From contig NZ_SCVC01000049.1 of NCBI RefSeq assembly GCF_004297405.1, forward strand, positions 62,001 to 126,000: a DNA stretch of 64,000 nucleotides. Direction: 5' to 3'. The notes beneath the pieces were generated by a model. That model worked only from the letters and a program-made list of their open reading frames with translations. It ran no database searches and was not told the DNA's origin. This DNA comes from Reyranella sp. (GTDB taxonomy: Bacteria; Pseudomonadota; Alphaproteobacteria; Reyranellales; Reyranellaceae). The position numbers were made by a program, and so were the translations under genes. Shown here piece after piece: positions 27,493 to 35,880 of the stretch; the stretch's first letter is position 1; every line of letters begins with the position of its first letter.

Positions 27493-28275
27493 ATGACCAC
27501 TGCGCCGCCCGTCCTCGTAGACCTGCAAGCCCAAGTCGGTGTGATCACATTGAACCGGCCCGAGAAGTTCAATTGCATTTCGCGAGGCCTGGCGGACGGC
27601 CTGTGTGCCGGCGTTCGGTCTTTGGAAGCGAATCCAGCCTGCCGAGTCGTGCTGCTGAAAGCCAATGGCAAGCATTTCTGCACCGGCGCCGATCTCGACG
27701 AGGTTCTCGAGGCGCGCGCTTCGCGGGCGTCACTCGAGAGCTTTCTGTCGGCGGGGCACGAAGCCCTCACTGCCCTTGAGCGCTCGCGCCTGCCGGTCAT
27801 CGCCGCGGTACACGGCTTGTGCCTGGCCGGTGGGCTCGAGCTCTCGATGGCATGCGATGTCGTGCTCGCCGCCAGTTCGGCACGTTTCGGTGACCAGCAT
27901 TCGCGGTATGGACTCATTCCCGGATGGGGCGGTACGCAGCGCCTGCCGCGCCTGGTCGGCCTGCGTCGAGCGCTTCACCTGATGTACAGCGCGGAGTGGC
28001 TGGATGCGGCAGCGGCGCGCGAATGGGGGCTTGTGAATCTCGTCGTTGACGATGATGCCCTCACCGACCGGGCCGTGGCGTATGCGCAAGCGCTGGCGAA
28101 ACGCAATCCCGAGTCCATGGCGGCAATGAAGTCGCTCGCCCGCACTGGTCTCGACGAAACACTGGCGGCGGGGGTGGCATGCGAGTCCGCGTGCGTCGTG
28201 GACGCGCTCCGCTCGGAGAACGTCTCGGAAGGGCTGGCCGCGTTTGGCGCGCGGCGGGAGCCGAAATTCAAATAG
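27493..28275 (+). CDS. Crotonase-family protein, possible BadK-like hydratase with an altered active site
   Basis: 260 residues from ATG 27493, 6 bases after a GGAGG site; an ATG 6 bases earlier sits directly on that site. CTGADLDEVLEA and GLCLAGGLELSMACD match crotonases and keep the first catalytic Glu (LELSM). The second catalytic Glu, normally in a PEI/PEVxxG motif, is replaced: the stretch reads FGDQHSRYGLIPGWGGTQRL with QHS. Standard hydratases need both Glu residues, so the reaction may differ from hydration. By position it would be the BadK step (hydration of cyclohex-1-enecarboxyl-CoA). Confidence 0.78.
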   Translation: MTTAPPVLVDLQAQVGVITLNRPEKFNCISRGLADGLCAGVRSLEANPACRVVLLKANGKHFCTGADLDEVLEARASRASLESFLSAGHEALTALERSRLPVIAAVHGLCLAGGLELSMACDVVLAASSARFGDQHSRYGLIPGWGGTQRLPRLVGLRRALHLMYSAEWLDAAAAREWGLVNLVVDDDALTDRAVAYAQALAKRNPESMAAMKSLARTGLDETLAAGVACESACVVDALRSENVSEGLAAFGARREPKFK

Positions 28276-28315
28276 CGGCGGCACGCCGCCTGTCGAAGGT
28301 TTAGGAGAAACGGTC

Positions 28316-29518
28316 ATGGAACATGCAACACAGGTTGAGCTCGGCCACACTCTGTTCACGTACATCGACAAGGGCGAGCAGGCACGAAACGCGGCGCCTT
28401 TTGCCAATCCGGTACGAGACTATATCTGTCGCGATCAGGCGGCGCGTGAACGCGATGTTCTGTTCCACGACCATCCTCTCCTCCTCGGCATGACCGCCGA
28501 CTTGCCGAATCCCGGCGACTTCTTCACCAACGATTTCACGGGTCGTCCGATTCTCGTGGTCCGCGGAAAGGACAGCAAGGTCAATGCGTTCCTCAACGTG
28601 TGCCGCCATCGCGGTGCCAAGCTGGCGACCGCCGATCTTGCTCAAGGCTGCGCGCGAACGAACGAATCCTTCATATGCCCCTATCATGGATGGGCCTATG
28701 GCCTCGATGGAAGTCTACTCGGCGTTCGGGAAGCCGAAGCGTTCGGCGAGGTCGACCGCTCCACGCACGGTCTTCGACGCCTGGCAGCCGTTGAGCGCAA
28801 CGGCTTCATCTGGGTGCGGCCGGGTGGCGAAGAGCCCTTCGACCCCGACGCGTTGCTGGGTACTCTCGCGCCCGAGATGGCGGCGTATGGGTTCGAGCGC
28901 TACAGCCACTACGAGACGCGCACGCTGCGGCGAGCGATGAACTGGAAGCTCGTCATCGGCACGTTCCTGGAAGGCTACCATATCAAGGTTCTGCACCGGA
29001 ACACGATCTCGTCGCTACTTCTGGGGGCACAAACCTCCTTCGATCCTTATGGCCGGCACGTTCGAATGGCGGTGCCGCGCTCCGGTTTCGAGACGCTACG
29101 CAAAACGCCGGAACGCGAGTGGGACGTGCTGAAGCATGTTGCCGTCGTCTACGAATTGTTCCCGAACACCGTGCTGGTCTGGCAGGGAGACCATATGGAG
29201 ACGTGGCGCGTCTTCCCCGGCAACACTCCGGACGAAAGCGTGATGCATGCGTCCCTTTACATCCCGGAGCCGGCGCTTACTGATAAGGCTAAGCGCCATT
29301 GGGATCGCAATATGAAGATCCTGCTCGACACCGTGGAGAAAGAGGACTTTCCGCTGGGCGAGGACATGCAGCGTGGCTTCCATTCCGGCGCGCAGGACCA
29401 TCTGCTGTTCGGCCGCAACGAGCCCGCGCTGGCGCATTTCCATCGCTCGGTTCACGAGGCGCTTAGGCTCCAGGAAGCATCGGGCCTGGTTGGGCCATAT
29501 GGACAGCCGACTCGATAG
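28316..29518 (+). CDS. Rieske non-heme iron oxygenase, large (alpha) subunit
   Basis: 400 residues from ATG 28316, after an AGGAGAAA site. The Rieske [2Fe-2S] ligands are C96-x-H98 (NVCRHRGAK) and C121-x2-H124 (CPYHGWAY). The mononuclear iron site begins with FLEGYHIKVLHRN, two His five apart, and the C-terminal RSVHEALRLQEASG is typical of this family. It is related to ring-hydroxylating oxygenases that act without a beta subunit (alpha3 type), and no small subunit is encoded nearby. No ferredoxin or reductase partner adjoins, unless the ferredoxin at 24 kb is shared. It probably hydroxylates or demethylates a ring intermediate. Confidence 0.9.
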   Translation: MEHATQVELGHTLFTYIDKGEQARNAAPFANPVRDYICRDQAARERDVLFHDHPLLLGMTADLPNPGDFFTNDFTGRPILVVRGKDSKVNAFLNVCRHRGAKLATADLAQGCARTNESFICPYHGWAYGLDGSLLGVREAEAFGEVDRSTHGLRRLAAVERNGFIWVRPGGEEPFDPDALLGTLAPEMAAYGFERYSHYETRTLRRAMNWKLVIGTFLEGYHIKVLHRNTISSLLLGAQTSFDPYGRHVRMAVPRSGFETLRKTPEREWDVLKHVAVVYELFPNTVLVWQGDHMETWRVFPGNTPDESVMHASLYIPEPALTDKAKRHWDRNMKILLDTVEKEDFPLGEDMQRGFHSGAQDHLLFGRNEPALAHFHRSVHEALRLQEASGLVGPYGQPTR

Positions 29519-29585
29519 CACGCGCCCGTTTCGATGCTTGAAATTGATCGTCGATTGAACAGCTGAATTACGTGAGGAGATGGCT

Positions 29586-30686
29586 ATGAAGCAGCTTCCG
29601 ATTTCCGCAGATTCGCATATCACCGAACCGCCAGATTGCTATCGCGAGCATATCGAAGTCGCCTACCGCGAACGCGCGCCCCATGTCGTGCGCGACCCCA
29701 AATACGGCGACATCTACGTCGTTGAAGGTATGAAGCAGACCATCCCGATGGGTCTTGTCGCGGCGGCGGGCGTCGAGCCCAGTAGCATCCGCATCGGCGG
29801 CGCGCACTTCGAAGACCTGCATCGCGGGGGATGGGATCCGGCCGCCCGGCTTGCCGACCAGAACAAGGACGGCGTGGGCGCCGAAATCATCTATCCAACT
29901 GTCGGCATGGTCCTCTGCAACCATCCCGACCAGGATTATAAGAAGGCCTGCTTCGACGCCTACAATCGCTGGCTCCAGCAGTACACGTCACATGCCCCCG
30001 ACCGGCTGATCGGCATCGGTCAAACGGGCATCCGCACCATCAAGGAAGGTGTCGCCGACCTCGAACGCATCAAAGCCATGGGATTCAAGGGCGTCATGAT
30101 GCCGGGCAATCCCGGCGAGCTCGACTATGACAACCCATCTTACGATGCCCTTTGGGAAGCTGCCGTCGCTCTAGACATTCCGTTGTCGTGGCACATCCTG
30201 ACGTCGAGCAGCGACAGCATAAATCAGCACCGTGGTCCGAAGATCAACGGGTTTCTGTCGATCATCCGCGGCTGTCAGGACATCATGGGCATGCTGATAT
30301 TCAGCGGCGTTTTTGCCCGTCATCCCAAGCTCAAGGTGGTGTGCGTCGAAGCAGACGCCGGCTGGGCGCCGCATTTCATGTACCGTATGGATCATGCCTA
30401 CAAGCGCCACCGCTACTGGATGAAGGGGCAGGAGCTGCCGCGCCTGCCATCGGAATATTTCCGCGACAACATCAGCCTGACGTTTCAGGACGATTACGTC
30501 GCGTTCAAGCTAGCCGACATGATGTCGCCGCATCAGCTGATGTGGGCCAACGACTTCCCGCATAGCGACTCGACGTGGCCGTGGAGTAAGGACGTAATCG
30601 CCGAACAGACAGCCCATCTTGACGCAGGACAGCGTCAGCGGATTCTGCACGATAACGTGGCGGAACTCTACAAGCTTGCGGTCTAG
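29586..30686 (+). CDS. Amidohydrolase-2 family metal-dependent hydrolase or decarboxylase
   Basis: 366 residues from ATG 29586, with GAGGAGA ending 5 bases before; an ATG at 29580 lies inside that ribosome site. The N-terminal metal motif is SADSHITEPPDCY (D9-x-H11), followed by the TIM-barrel landmarks GVMMPGNPGELDYD, a WHILTSS strand and VCVEADAGWAPHFMYRMDHAYK. The C-terminal LMWANDFPHSDSTWPWS holds the last metal Asp. Relatives include ACMSD-type decarboxylases and ring-cleavage-product hydrolases. It could act on a ring-cleaved product of the Rieske step encoded just upstream. Confidence 0.85.
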   Translation: MKQLPISADSHITEPPDCYREHIEVAYRERAPHVVRDPKYGDIYVVEGMKQTIPMGLVAAAGVEPSSIRIGGAHFEDLHRGGWDPAARLADQNKDGVGAEIIYPTVGMVLCNHPDQDYKKACFDAYNRWLQQYTSHAPDRLIGIGQTGIRTIKEGVADLERIKAMGFKGVMMPGNPGELDYDNPSYDALWEAAVALDIPLSWHILTSSSDSINQHRGPKINGFLSIIRGCQDIMGMLIFSGVFARHPKLKVVCVEADAGWAPHFMYRMDHAYKRHRYWMKGQELPRLPSEYFRDNISLTFQDDYVAFKLADMMSPHQLMWANDFPHSDSTWPWSKDVIAEQTAHLDAGQRQRILHDNVAELYKLAV

Positions 30687-30759
30687 CTGCCGGCGGTTTT
30701 ACGTCCTGAGATGCCGAATGAACTACCGGCAAATCGCTTTCTAGCCGTGAGGGATCAAC

Positions 30760-31899
30760 ATGAAGTTCAGCCTGTTCATCTATTGCACCGTCGGCCGGCG
30801 GGCTGAACTCGAAGGCGGGATGGCCGGCCGCAAACCGGAGCTGTACCAGCGCATGCTGGACGAGATCGCAGAGTACGCGCGGTTCGCCGACGATGCCGGC
30901 TATTTCGGGTTCGGCCATCCCGAACACCATCTGCAGATCGAGGGCTTCGAGATCTCGAACGACCCTCGGCTGATGGGAATGTGGATTGGCCAGCATACCA
31001 AGAAATTGCGGGTGATCACTTGCGGCTTCGTGTCGACCACGCACAATCCGCTGCGCGTGGCCGAGGACATCGCCACCATGGACCACATGCTCGGCGGTCG
31101 CTTCGGCGTCGGCCTGGTGCGTGGCTATCAGGCTCGATGGGTCGAAAATTTCAAGGTGCGGGGCGATCTCCACGCTGTCGGTCCATGGAACAAGGACTCG
31201 CCGGCAGACGAAGCCAACCGCGAATATTTCAGCGAGTTCGTCGACGTCGTGGTCAAGGCGCTGACGCACGATACCTTCAGCCATCGTGGCAAGTACTGGA
31301 ACTTTCCACCCGTCGGCATGGTCAATCCGCATCCGCACGGCGTCTACACGACTTATGGGCAGGGCGTCGCCCCGGACATGCGCATCAACGAGGTCGGCAT
31401 CGCGCCGCGTCCGCTGCAGACGCCGCACCCGCCGCTCTATGGCGGCTTCGCCGCCTCAATGCGCACGGCGCTGTTCTGGGCGAAGTACGGCGGCAAGCCG
31501 ATCGTCTTGACGGACGAACTTGACTTCTACACTCAGCTCAATCGCGCCTATCACGCCGAGGCCGCGAAACACGGCCGAGCTGTCGAGCCTGGCCACGCGA
31601 CCGCCTGGGGCGGCATCTTCATTTGCGCGCCGACCGACGCCGAAGCGCACGCACAGCTTGAGGACATGCGGTGGTTTTGGGACCAATGGTCTGCTCCGTT
31701 CGGCCAGGGTCTGCCGGAACTACTGGTCGGGTCGCCCGACACCATCTCGCGGCGTCTGGAGGAAGTTCAGAAGGCCGTACCCGGCCAGGACGAAATCGTG
31801 CTGCTGATCCCGCAGGGCCTGCATGATCGCGGCCAGATACTGCGGTCGCTGGAGCTGATGGCGACGAAGGTCATGCCGCGCTTCGCGGATCCGGCTTGA
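30760..31899 (+). CDS. Luciferase-like (LLM) flavin-dependent monooxygenase
   Basis: 379 residues with the luciferase-like landmarks FGFGHPEHHLQIEGFEIS, RVITCGFVSTTHNPLRVAED and GGRFGVGLVRGYQARWVENF. The middle of the protein has an atypically long proline- and histidine-rich loop (VNPHPHGVYTTYGQG). It lies in the same rightward run as the Rieske and amidohydrolase genes. The family uses reduced flavin and O2. The substrate is unknown; a hydroxylase or Baeyer-Villiger-type role is possible. Confidence 0.85.
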   Translation: MKFSLFIYCTVGRRAELEGGMAGRKPELYQRMLDEIAEYARFADDAGYFGFGHPEHHLQIEGFEISNDPRLMGMWIGQHTKKLRVITCGFVSTTHNPLRVAEDIATMDHMLGGRFGVGLVRGYQARWVENFKVRGDLHAVGPWNKDSPADEANREYFSEFVDVVVKALTHDTFSHRGKYWNFPPVGMVNPHPHGVYTTYGQGVAPDMRINEVGIAPRPLQTPHPPLYGGFAASMRTALFWAKYGGKPIVLTDELDFYTQLNRAYHAEAAKHGRAVEPGHATAWGGIFICAPTDAEAHAQLEDMRWFWDQWSAPFGQGLPELLVGSPDTISRRLEEVQKAVPGQDEIVLLIPQGLHDRGQILRSLELMATKVMPRFADPA

Positions 31900-31924
31900 T
31901 CATGCCGGCGAAACATTGCCACTC

Positions 31925-32797
31925 ATGACCGATTCAGCATCCCCTGGCGATCGCCGATTCGGCTTCACCGATACCGAACTCGTCGCGCATCCCACCGTGT
32001 TCGGGCCCGACCTGTTTAAGGACAAAGTGATCGTGGTTTCGGGCGGTGGCAGCGGCATCGGCAAGGCTATCGCCATACTCTTCGCCAGGCTCGGTGCACG
32101 GCTCGTTCTCTGTGGCCGCAAGCCGGAGAAACTCGAAGCGGCAGTCGCGTTGCTGCGCGGCGTGGGTACCGACGTCGATGCCATGGCGATGAGCATCCGT
32201 GAACCGGAGGAAGTCGAATCGTTCATGGAGCGCGTATGGTCGCGCCATGGCCGGCTCGATGTGCTCGTCAACAACGCCGGCGGACAGTTCGCGCAACCGG
32301 CCATCGATTTCAGCGTCAAAGGCTGGAAGGCGGTCATCGACACGAATCTCAACGGCACATGGTACATGATGCAGGCCGCCGCTCGGCGCTGGCGCGATCA
32401 TGCCCAGACGGGCAACATTGTGAACGTCACGGCCACGGTCGGGCGCGGCCTGCCTCACATGGCGCATTCGACCGCTGCCCGGGCGGGGGTCATTTATCTG
32501 TCGAAGACGGTGGCTGTCGAATGGGCGCCACTGGGCATCCGGGTCAACTGCCTCGGGGTTGGCGCCGTAGAAAGCAGTGGCTTCGCGCAATACTCGGACG
32601 AAGGCCGGAAGACTTTTTACGAGAGCAATCCCATGCGTCGTCCCGGCGATGTATGGGATGTCGTCGAAGGCTGCGTCTATCTGGCCGGCCCGTCCGGCAA
32701 GTTTATCACGGGGGAAGTCCTCACGATCGACGGCGGGCAGCAGATGTGGGGTGATTTCTGGTCCGCTGGCCGGCCGGACTACTTCAAGATCGGCTAG
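31925..32797 (+). CDS. SDR resembling 2,4-dienoyl-CoA reductase
   Basis: 290 residues from ATG 31925; an in-frame TTG at 31916 is less likely. The cofactor motif is VSGGGSGIGKAIAILFARLG, followed by LCGRKPEKLE (an Arg/Lys pocket pointing to NADPH) and LVNNAGGQFAQPA. The usual Tyr-x3-Lys pair is missing: the aligned stretch reads HMAHSTAARAGVIYLSKTVAVEW. This HS.AARAGV form is characteristic of dienoyl-CoA reductase-like members, which reduce 2,4-dienoyl-CoA with NADPH. That would handle conjugated CoA esters during degradation of an unsaturated ring. The role is inferred from family resemblance. Confidence 0.85.
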   Translation: MTDSASPGDRRFGFTDTELVAHPTVFGPDLFKDKVIVVSGGGSGIGKAIAILFARLGARLVLCGRKPEKLEAAVALLRGVGTDVDAMAMSIREPEEVESFMERVWSRHGRLDVLVNNAGGQFAQPAIDFSVKGWKAVIDTNLNGTWYMMQAAARRWRDHAQTGNIVNVTATVGRGLPHMAHSTAARAGVIYLSKTVAVEWAPLGIRVNCLGVGAVESSGFAQYSDEGRKTFYESNPMRRPGDVWDVVEGCVYLAGPSGKFITGEVLTIDGGQQMWGDFWSAGRPDYFKIG

Positions 32798-32825
32798 TCG
32801 TCTACGTCTCAGGAGAGTTGACGCG

Positions 32826-33947
32826 ATGCTGCCCAGGAAAACGATGGCCATGGTTCAGACCGGTCCACGCCAATTGGAGCGTCGCGATCTGCCCATCCCC
32901 CCGATCAGCTCCGACAGCGCCATTCTCAGAATAGAGGCCTGCGGCATTTGCGGCAGCGATCATGAGCAGTACGAAGGAGTGCTCAACACACCTTATCCGG
33001 TGGTCCCAGGTCACGAGCCGCTGGGGATCATCGAGGCGATCGGCGACGTTGCGGCAAAGCGTTGGCGCGTCGACGTCGGCGACCGTGTCTGCGTCGAGAC
33101 GATGCTGTCCTGCCATTGCTGCAGTACATGCCTTGGCGGGCACTATCATTTGTGCGACCGGCGGCAGATCTATTCTTATATCCCGCTCACGGTGGCACCT
33201 GGTATCTGGGGCGCATACTCCCAGTACATGTATCTTGCGCCCAACGCGATCGTTCATCGGATCGACAAATCCTTGCCGCCGGAAATCGCGGTCATGTTCA
33301 ATCCCCTTGGTGCCGGGTTTCGTTGGGCGGTCGAACTACCGGGCACAAGCGTCGGTGATACGGTGATGGTCTTGGGGCCTGGTCAGCGTGGATTAGCCAG
33401 CGTCGTGGCCGCCCGCCATGCCGGAGCGGGTACGATTATTGTCACGGGGCTCGCCGCAGATGCCAAGAAGCTGGCCGTCGCACGTGCGCTCGGTGCCGAC
33501 TACACCATCGACGTGGACAATGAGGACCCCAAGCAGCGCGTCCGCGAGATCACGGCCGGCAGAGGCGTGGATATTGTCGTCGATGTCACTTCATACGCGA
33601 CCCAGCCAGTACGCGGGGCGCTTGACTATGTACGTCGAGGTGGGACGATCGTGTTGGCTGGGGTGAAGGGATTCACCATGCAGGACGGCAAAAGGCGTCA
33701 GAAGACGGTACCCGACTTCGTTTCCGACATGGTCGTCTGGAAGGAGATTACCATCAAGGGCGCCATCGGTGTCCTCAGTTCAGGCTATCGCAAGGCGATC
33801 GATCTCATCGAGAGTCGCAAGGTTCCGCTTGAGCTGATGCATACACATGATTTTGCGTTGGAAGATGCGGATTTGGCGATCCGTACGCTGGCGCGTCAGG
33901 TAGATGGCGAAGGCTCAATCCACTCTTGCCTGATCCCGCCGTCTTGA
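32826..33947 (+). CDS. Zinc-dependent dehydrogenase (MDR family)
   Basis: 373 residues from ATG 32826, with AGGAGA 8 bases upstream. The frame is open further upstream but overlaps the SDR gene there. Catalytic-zinc ligands are in ACGICGSDHEQYEG and VVPGHEPLG; the structural-zinc loop is degenerate (ETMLSCHCCSTCLGGHYHLC) with five Cys. The Rossmann fingerprint is VLGPGQRGLASVV. It is closer to threonine/sorbitol-dehydrogenase-like members than to the enzyme at 19.7 kb. Probable oxidation of an alcohol, second such enzyme in the island. Confidence 0.88.
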   Translation: MLPRKTMAMVQTGPRQLERRDLPIPPISSDSAILRIEACGICGSDHEQYEGVLNTPYPVVPGHEPLGIIEAIGDVAAKRWRVDVGDRVCVETMLSCHCCSTCLGGHYHLCDRRQIYSYIPLTVAPGIWGAYSQYMYLAPNAIVHRIDKSLPPEIAVMFNPLGAGFRWAVELPGTSVGDTVMVLGPGQRGLASVVAARHAGAGTIIVTGLAADAKKLAVARALGADYTIDVDNEDPKQRVREITAGRGVDIVVDVTSYATQPVRGALDYVRRGGTIVLAGVKGFTMQDGKRRQKTVPDFVSDMVVWKEITIKGAIGVLSSGYRKAIDLIESRKVPLELMHTHDFALEDADLAIRTLARQVDGEGSIHSCLIPPS

Positions 33948-33982
33948 CGTTAGCACTGAACCACAGCCGGAAAAGAAGCATC

Positions 33983-34441
33983 ATGGATCTACCACCGCGG
34001 CTCCCGCCCTTCGATCAAGATGTCGCTCGCCGCTTCCTCGACTCGACCGTACCTTCATCCGGCCTTCCCGAGTTCCTCGGTCTGCGCACTACGTTGGTCG
34101 AGCCGGGCAGACTGCGCGTGGAACTGTTGGTTGCTCCGAAGTTGTTGACGCGCTTCGGCAACATGCACGGCGGCGTTCTTTCGGCGTTGTGCGATCATGC
34201 GCTCGGGTTAGTGTGCTACCCCCACATGCAGTCTGGCCAGTGGGCGGCCACCACGGAATTCAAGCTGAACCTCCTCACGCCGGTCTCCTCCGGTACCGTG
34301 GTCGCAGAGGCGCGTATCATCGCCATGACCCGCTCTACCGCGGTGGTGCGGATCGATATCGAGAATGGCGGACGAGCCTGTGGCGCTGCTCAGGGCACAG
34401 TTCTGATCATGCAACCGAGGCTACCGAAGTCCCAGGATTGA
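33983..34441 (+). CDS. PaaI-type hotdog-fold thioesterase
   Basis: 152 residues from ATG 33983 (MDLPPRLPPFDQDVARRF). The hotdog-fold active-site motif is FGNMHGGVLSALCDHALG, with the HGG typical of PaaI-like acyl-CoA thioesterases. These release CoA from dead-end CoA esters during aromatic and ring degradation. The gene ends the rightward run that starts at 24.75 kb and is convergent with the maoC gene. An in-frame TTG at 33926 lies within the previous gene and is unlikely. Confidence 0.85.
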   Translation: MDLPPRLPPFDQDVARRFLDSTVPSSGLPEFLGLRTTLVEPGRLRVELLVAPKLLTRFGNMHGGVLSALCDHALGLVCYPHMQSGQWAATTEFKLNLLTPVSSGTVVAEARIIAMTRSTAVVRIDIENGGRACGAAQGTVLIMQPRLPKSQD

Positions 34442-34506
34442 CATGGGTTTCGTTTGAAAGGCGAGCAGCGGCGGTGTTGGCCAACGAAGCACAAGGCGCG
34501 ATGGCT

Positions 34507-34962
34507 TCAGCTGCGGCCCGCCATCATGCGGATTGCACTGTAGGTTATCACTACCTCGCTTCGTTGGTTAACGATGTTGTTGGTCGTCGTGACGATTCCC
34601 CGGTTCCCCTTACTCGTTGGCCGGATGGCTGTCACTTCCACTTCACCGTGAATGGTATCGCCGACATTGGTCGGAGCATGCACCTTTATGGTCGATTCCA
34701 GCATTGCGAGGCCGGTATGCTGCATCGTGGCCTGAACCAAGAGGCCTTCGATGAAACAGTAGCAGAGGGCGCCCGGCACGGGGCGGCCTGCGATGGCACC
34801 GTGTTGTTCGCTAAAAGTCACGTCGGTGAAGATCATCTCGACCATACCGGTCGCATTGATGAAATTCACCAGATCAGCCTCGGTGATGGTACGATTGATG
34901 GTGCGGAATTTCTGGCCGACCTTGAGGTCAGTCCAGAACAGTCCCAGGCCGACGTAGTCCAT
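34507..34962 (-). CDS. MaoC-like hydratase/dehydratase
   Basis: 151 residues from ATG 34962 (MDYVGLGLFWTDLKVGQKFR). The hotdog-fold hydratase landmarks are RTINRTITEADLVNFINATG and a modified catalytic segment FTDVTFSEQHGAIAGRPVPG. MaoC proteins hydrate trans-2-enoyl-CoA or bind other CoA thioesters. The gene is alone on the minus strand. Its promoter and first 30 codons are repeated at 40.2 kb (see the pseudogene there). Confidence 0.85.
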   Translation of the reverse strand: MDYVGLGLFWTDLKVGQKFRTINRTITEADLVNFINATGMVEMIFTDVTFSEQHGAIAGRPVPGALCYCFIEGLLVQATMQHTGLAMLESTIKVHAPTNVGDTIHGEVEVTAIRPTSKGNRGIVTTTNNIVNQRSEVVITYSAIRMMAGRS

Positions 34963-35093
34963 GCGATCTCCCAAATGCCGCAGCAAGGATAGCGGCGACG
35001 GTTTCCTTTACTCTCCCTAGAACCAGAATGAGCGAGTTTGGCATACTTCGCGGCATGTTCTAATGTTAATTCGAATTCGGTAGCAATTGATTC
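34875..35093. repeat. Direct repeat, copy A (maoC 5' end and promoter)
   Basis: Covers the first codons of maoC, its start, ribosome-site region and promoter with the operator copy. A diverged copy lies at 40189-40404 in the same orientation, with scattered substitutions and small indels. The two copies bracket the IS5 element and the efflux operon. Confidence 0.8.
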
Positions 35094-35435
35094 TCATATG
35101 AGCGCATGTCGCTCGTCGCGGCCAGCCCTTGATGTGCGGCCTCGCCGGGTGCCGCCTCGAGATAGACAAAGCGGTCGGCGAGGCGCTGCTCGCTAAGATG
35201 CTGCCGGACACGACGTCCATACAGCAGATGCGAGGGATGGTGGACCTCAACCTCTGGCCCGATATGGGTACAATGACCGGATGATTGCGCTGACGCGAAA
35301 GAATGCCCGGTTTGCCGGGCTCCGATGGCGGTTCATCGTCCCTCGCAAGTGCGTTCGCCATCAGCCCTCTCCTTCCTCCTTCCTCACTCCAGAGCGCTTG
35401 CTTATAATGCGGCTGGTTCAGTTCCAGATGACTAG
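34963..35435. promoter_or_regulatory. maoC promoter region and gap before an insertion sequence
   Basis: About 470 bases. The part next to maoC carries an operator copy at 35059 and is duplicated at 40.2-40.4 kb. The rest (35100-35435) has no recognisable gene; a 50-codon frame at 35132-35284 is probably chance. Confidence 0.45.
35059..35074. promoter_or_regulatory. Candidate regulon operator, copy 5 (maoC promoter)
   Basis: TCTAATGTTAATTCGA, left half perfect and right half 5 of 7, about 97 bases upstream of the maoC start. Confidence 0.6.
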
Positions 35436-35451
35436 GCTGTGGTGACAAATC

Positions 35452-35880
35452 CTATTTGAGCCAAAGCATGATGCTTGCGAGTTTTACGAAGCCGAGGAAG
35501 TTGGCGGCGAGCTTGTCGTAGCGGGTTGCGATGCGTCGCCATTGCTTGAGCTTGGCGAAGAAGCCTTCGATGCCCCAGCGTTGCTTATAGGCGATACGGT
35601 CGTATCGATGTTGGTACTTGCGATGGCTGCGGGGCGGGACGACCGGCTCGCCCCCTTGTTCGAGGACAAGTTCGTAAAGGCTGTCGGCGTAATAGGCTTT
35701 GTCGGCGATGACCTGATGGGCTGGAAGGCCGCGGATCAAGTCGCATGCCGGTGCCATATCGTTTTGTTGCCCCGGCCCGAGCGCGAAGCGGACCGGCAGA
35801 CCGAGCGCATCGACTACCGCGTGGAGCTTGCTGCCGAAGCCCCCGCGCGAGCGGCCGAGAGCCTGGGCTTGCGGTCCCCC
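35452..35880 (-). CDS. IS5-family transposase, downstream frame (OrfB, made by -1 frameshift)
   Basis: In the -1 frame the reading continues after the A4G6 run as GRSRGGFGSKLHAVVDALGL, then HQVIADKAYYADSL (second catalytic Asp) and RWGIEGFFAKLKQWRRIATR (catalytic Glu), ending at 35452. The part from 35757 also has its own ATG but is unlikely to be used alone. Together with OrfA it forms a complete DDE transposase, so the element may still be active. Confidence 0.85.
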   Translation of the reverse strand, partial: GGPQAQALGRSRGGFGSKLHAVVDALGLPVRFALGPGQQNDMAPACDLIRGLPAHQVIADKAYYADSLYELVLEQGGEPVVPPRSHRKYQHRYDRIAYKQRWGIEGFFAKLKQWRRIATRYDKLAANFLGFVKLASIMLWLK

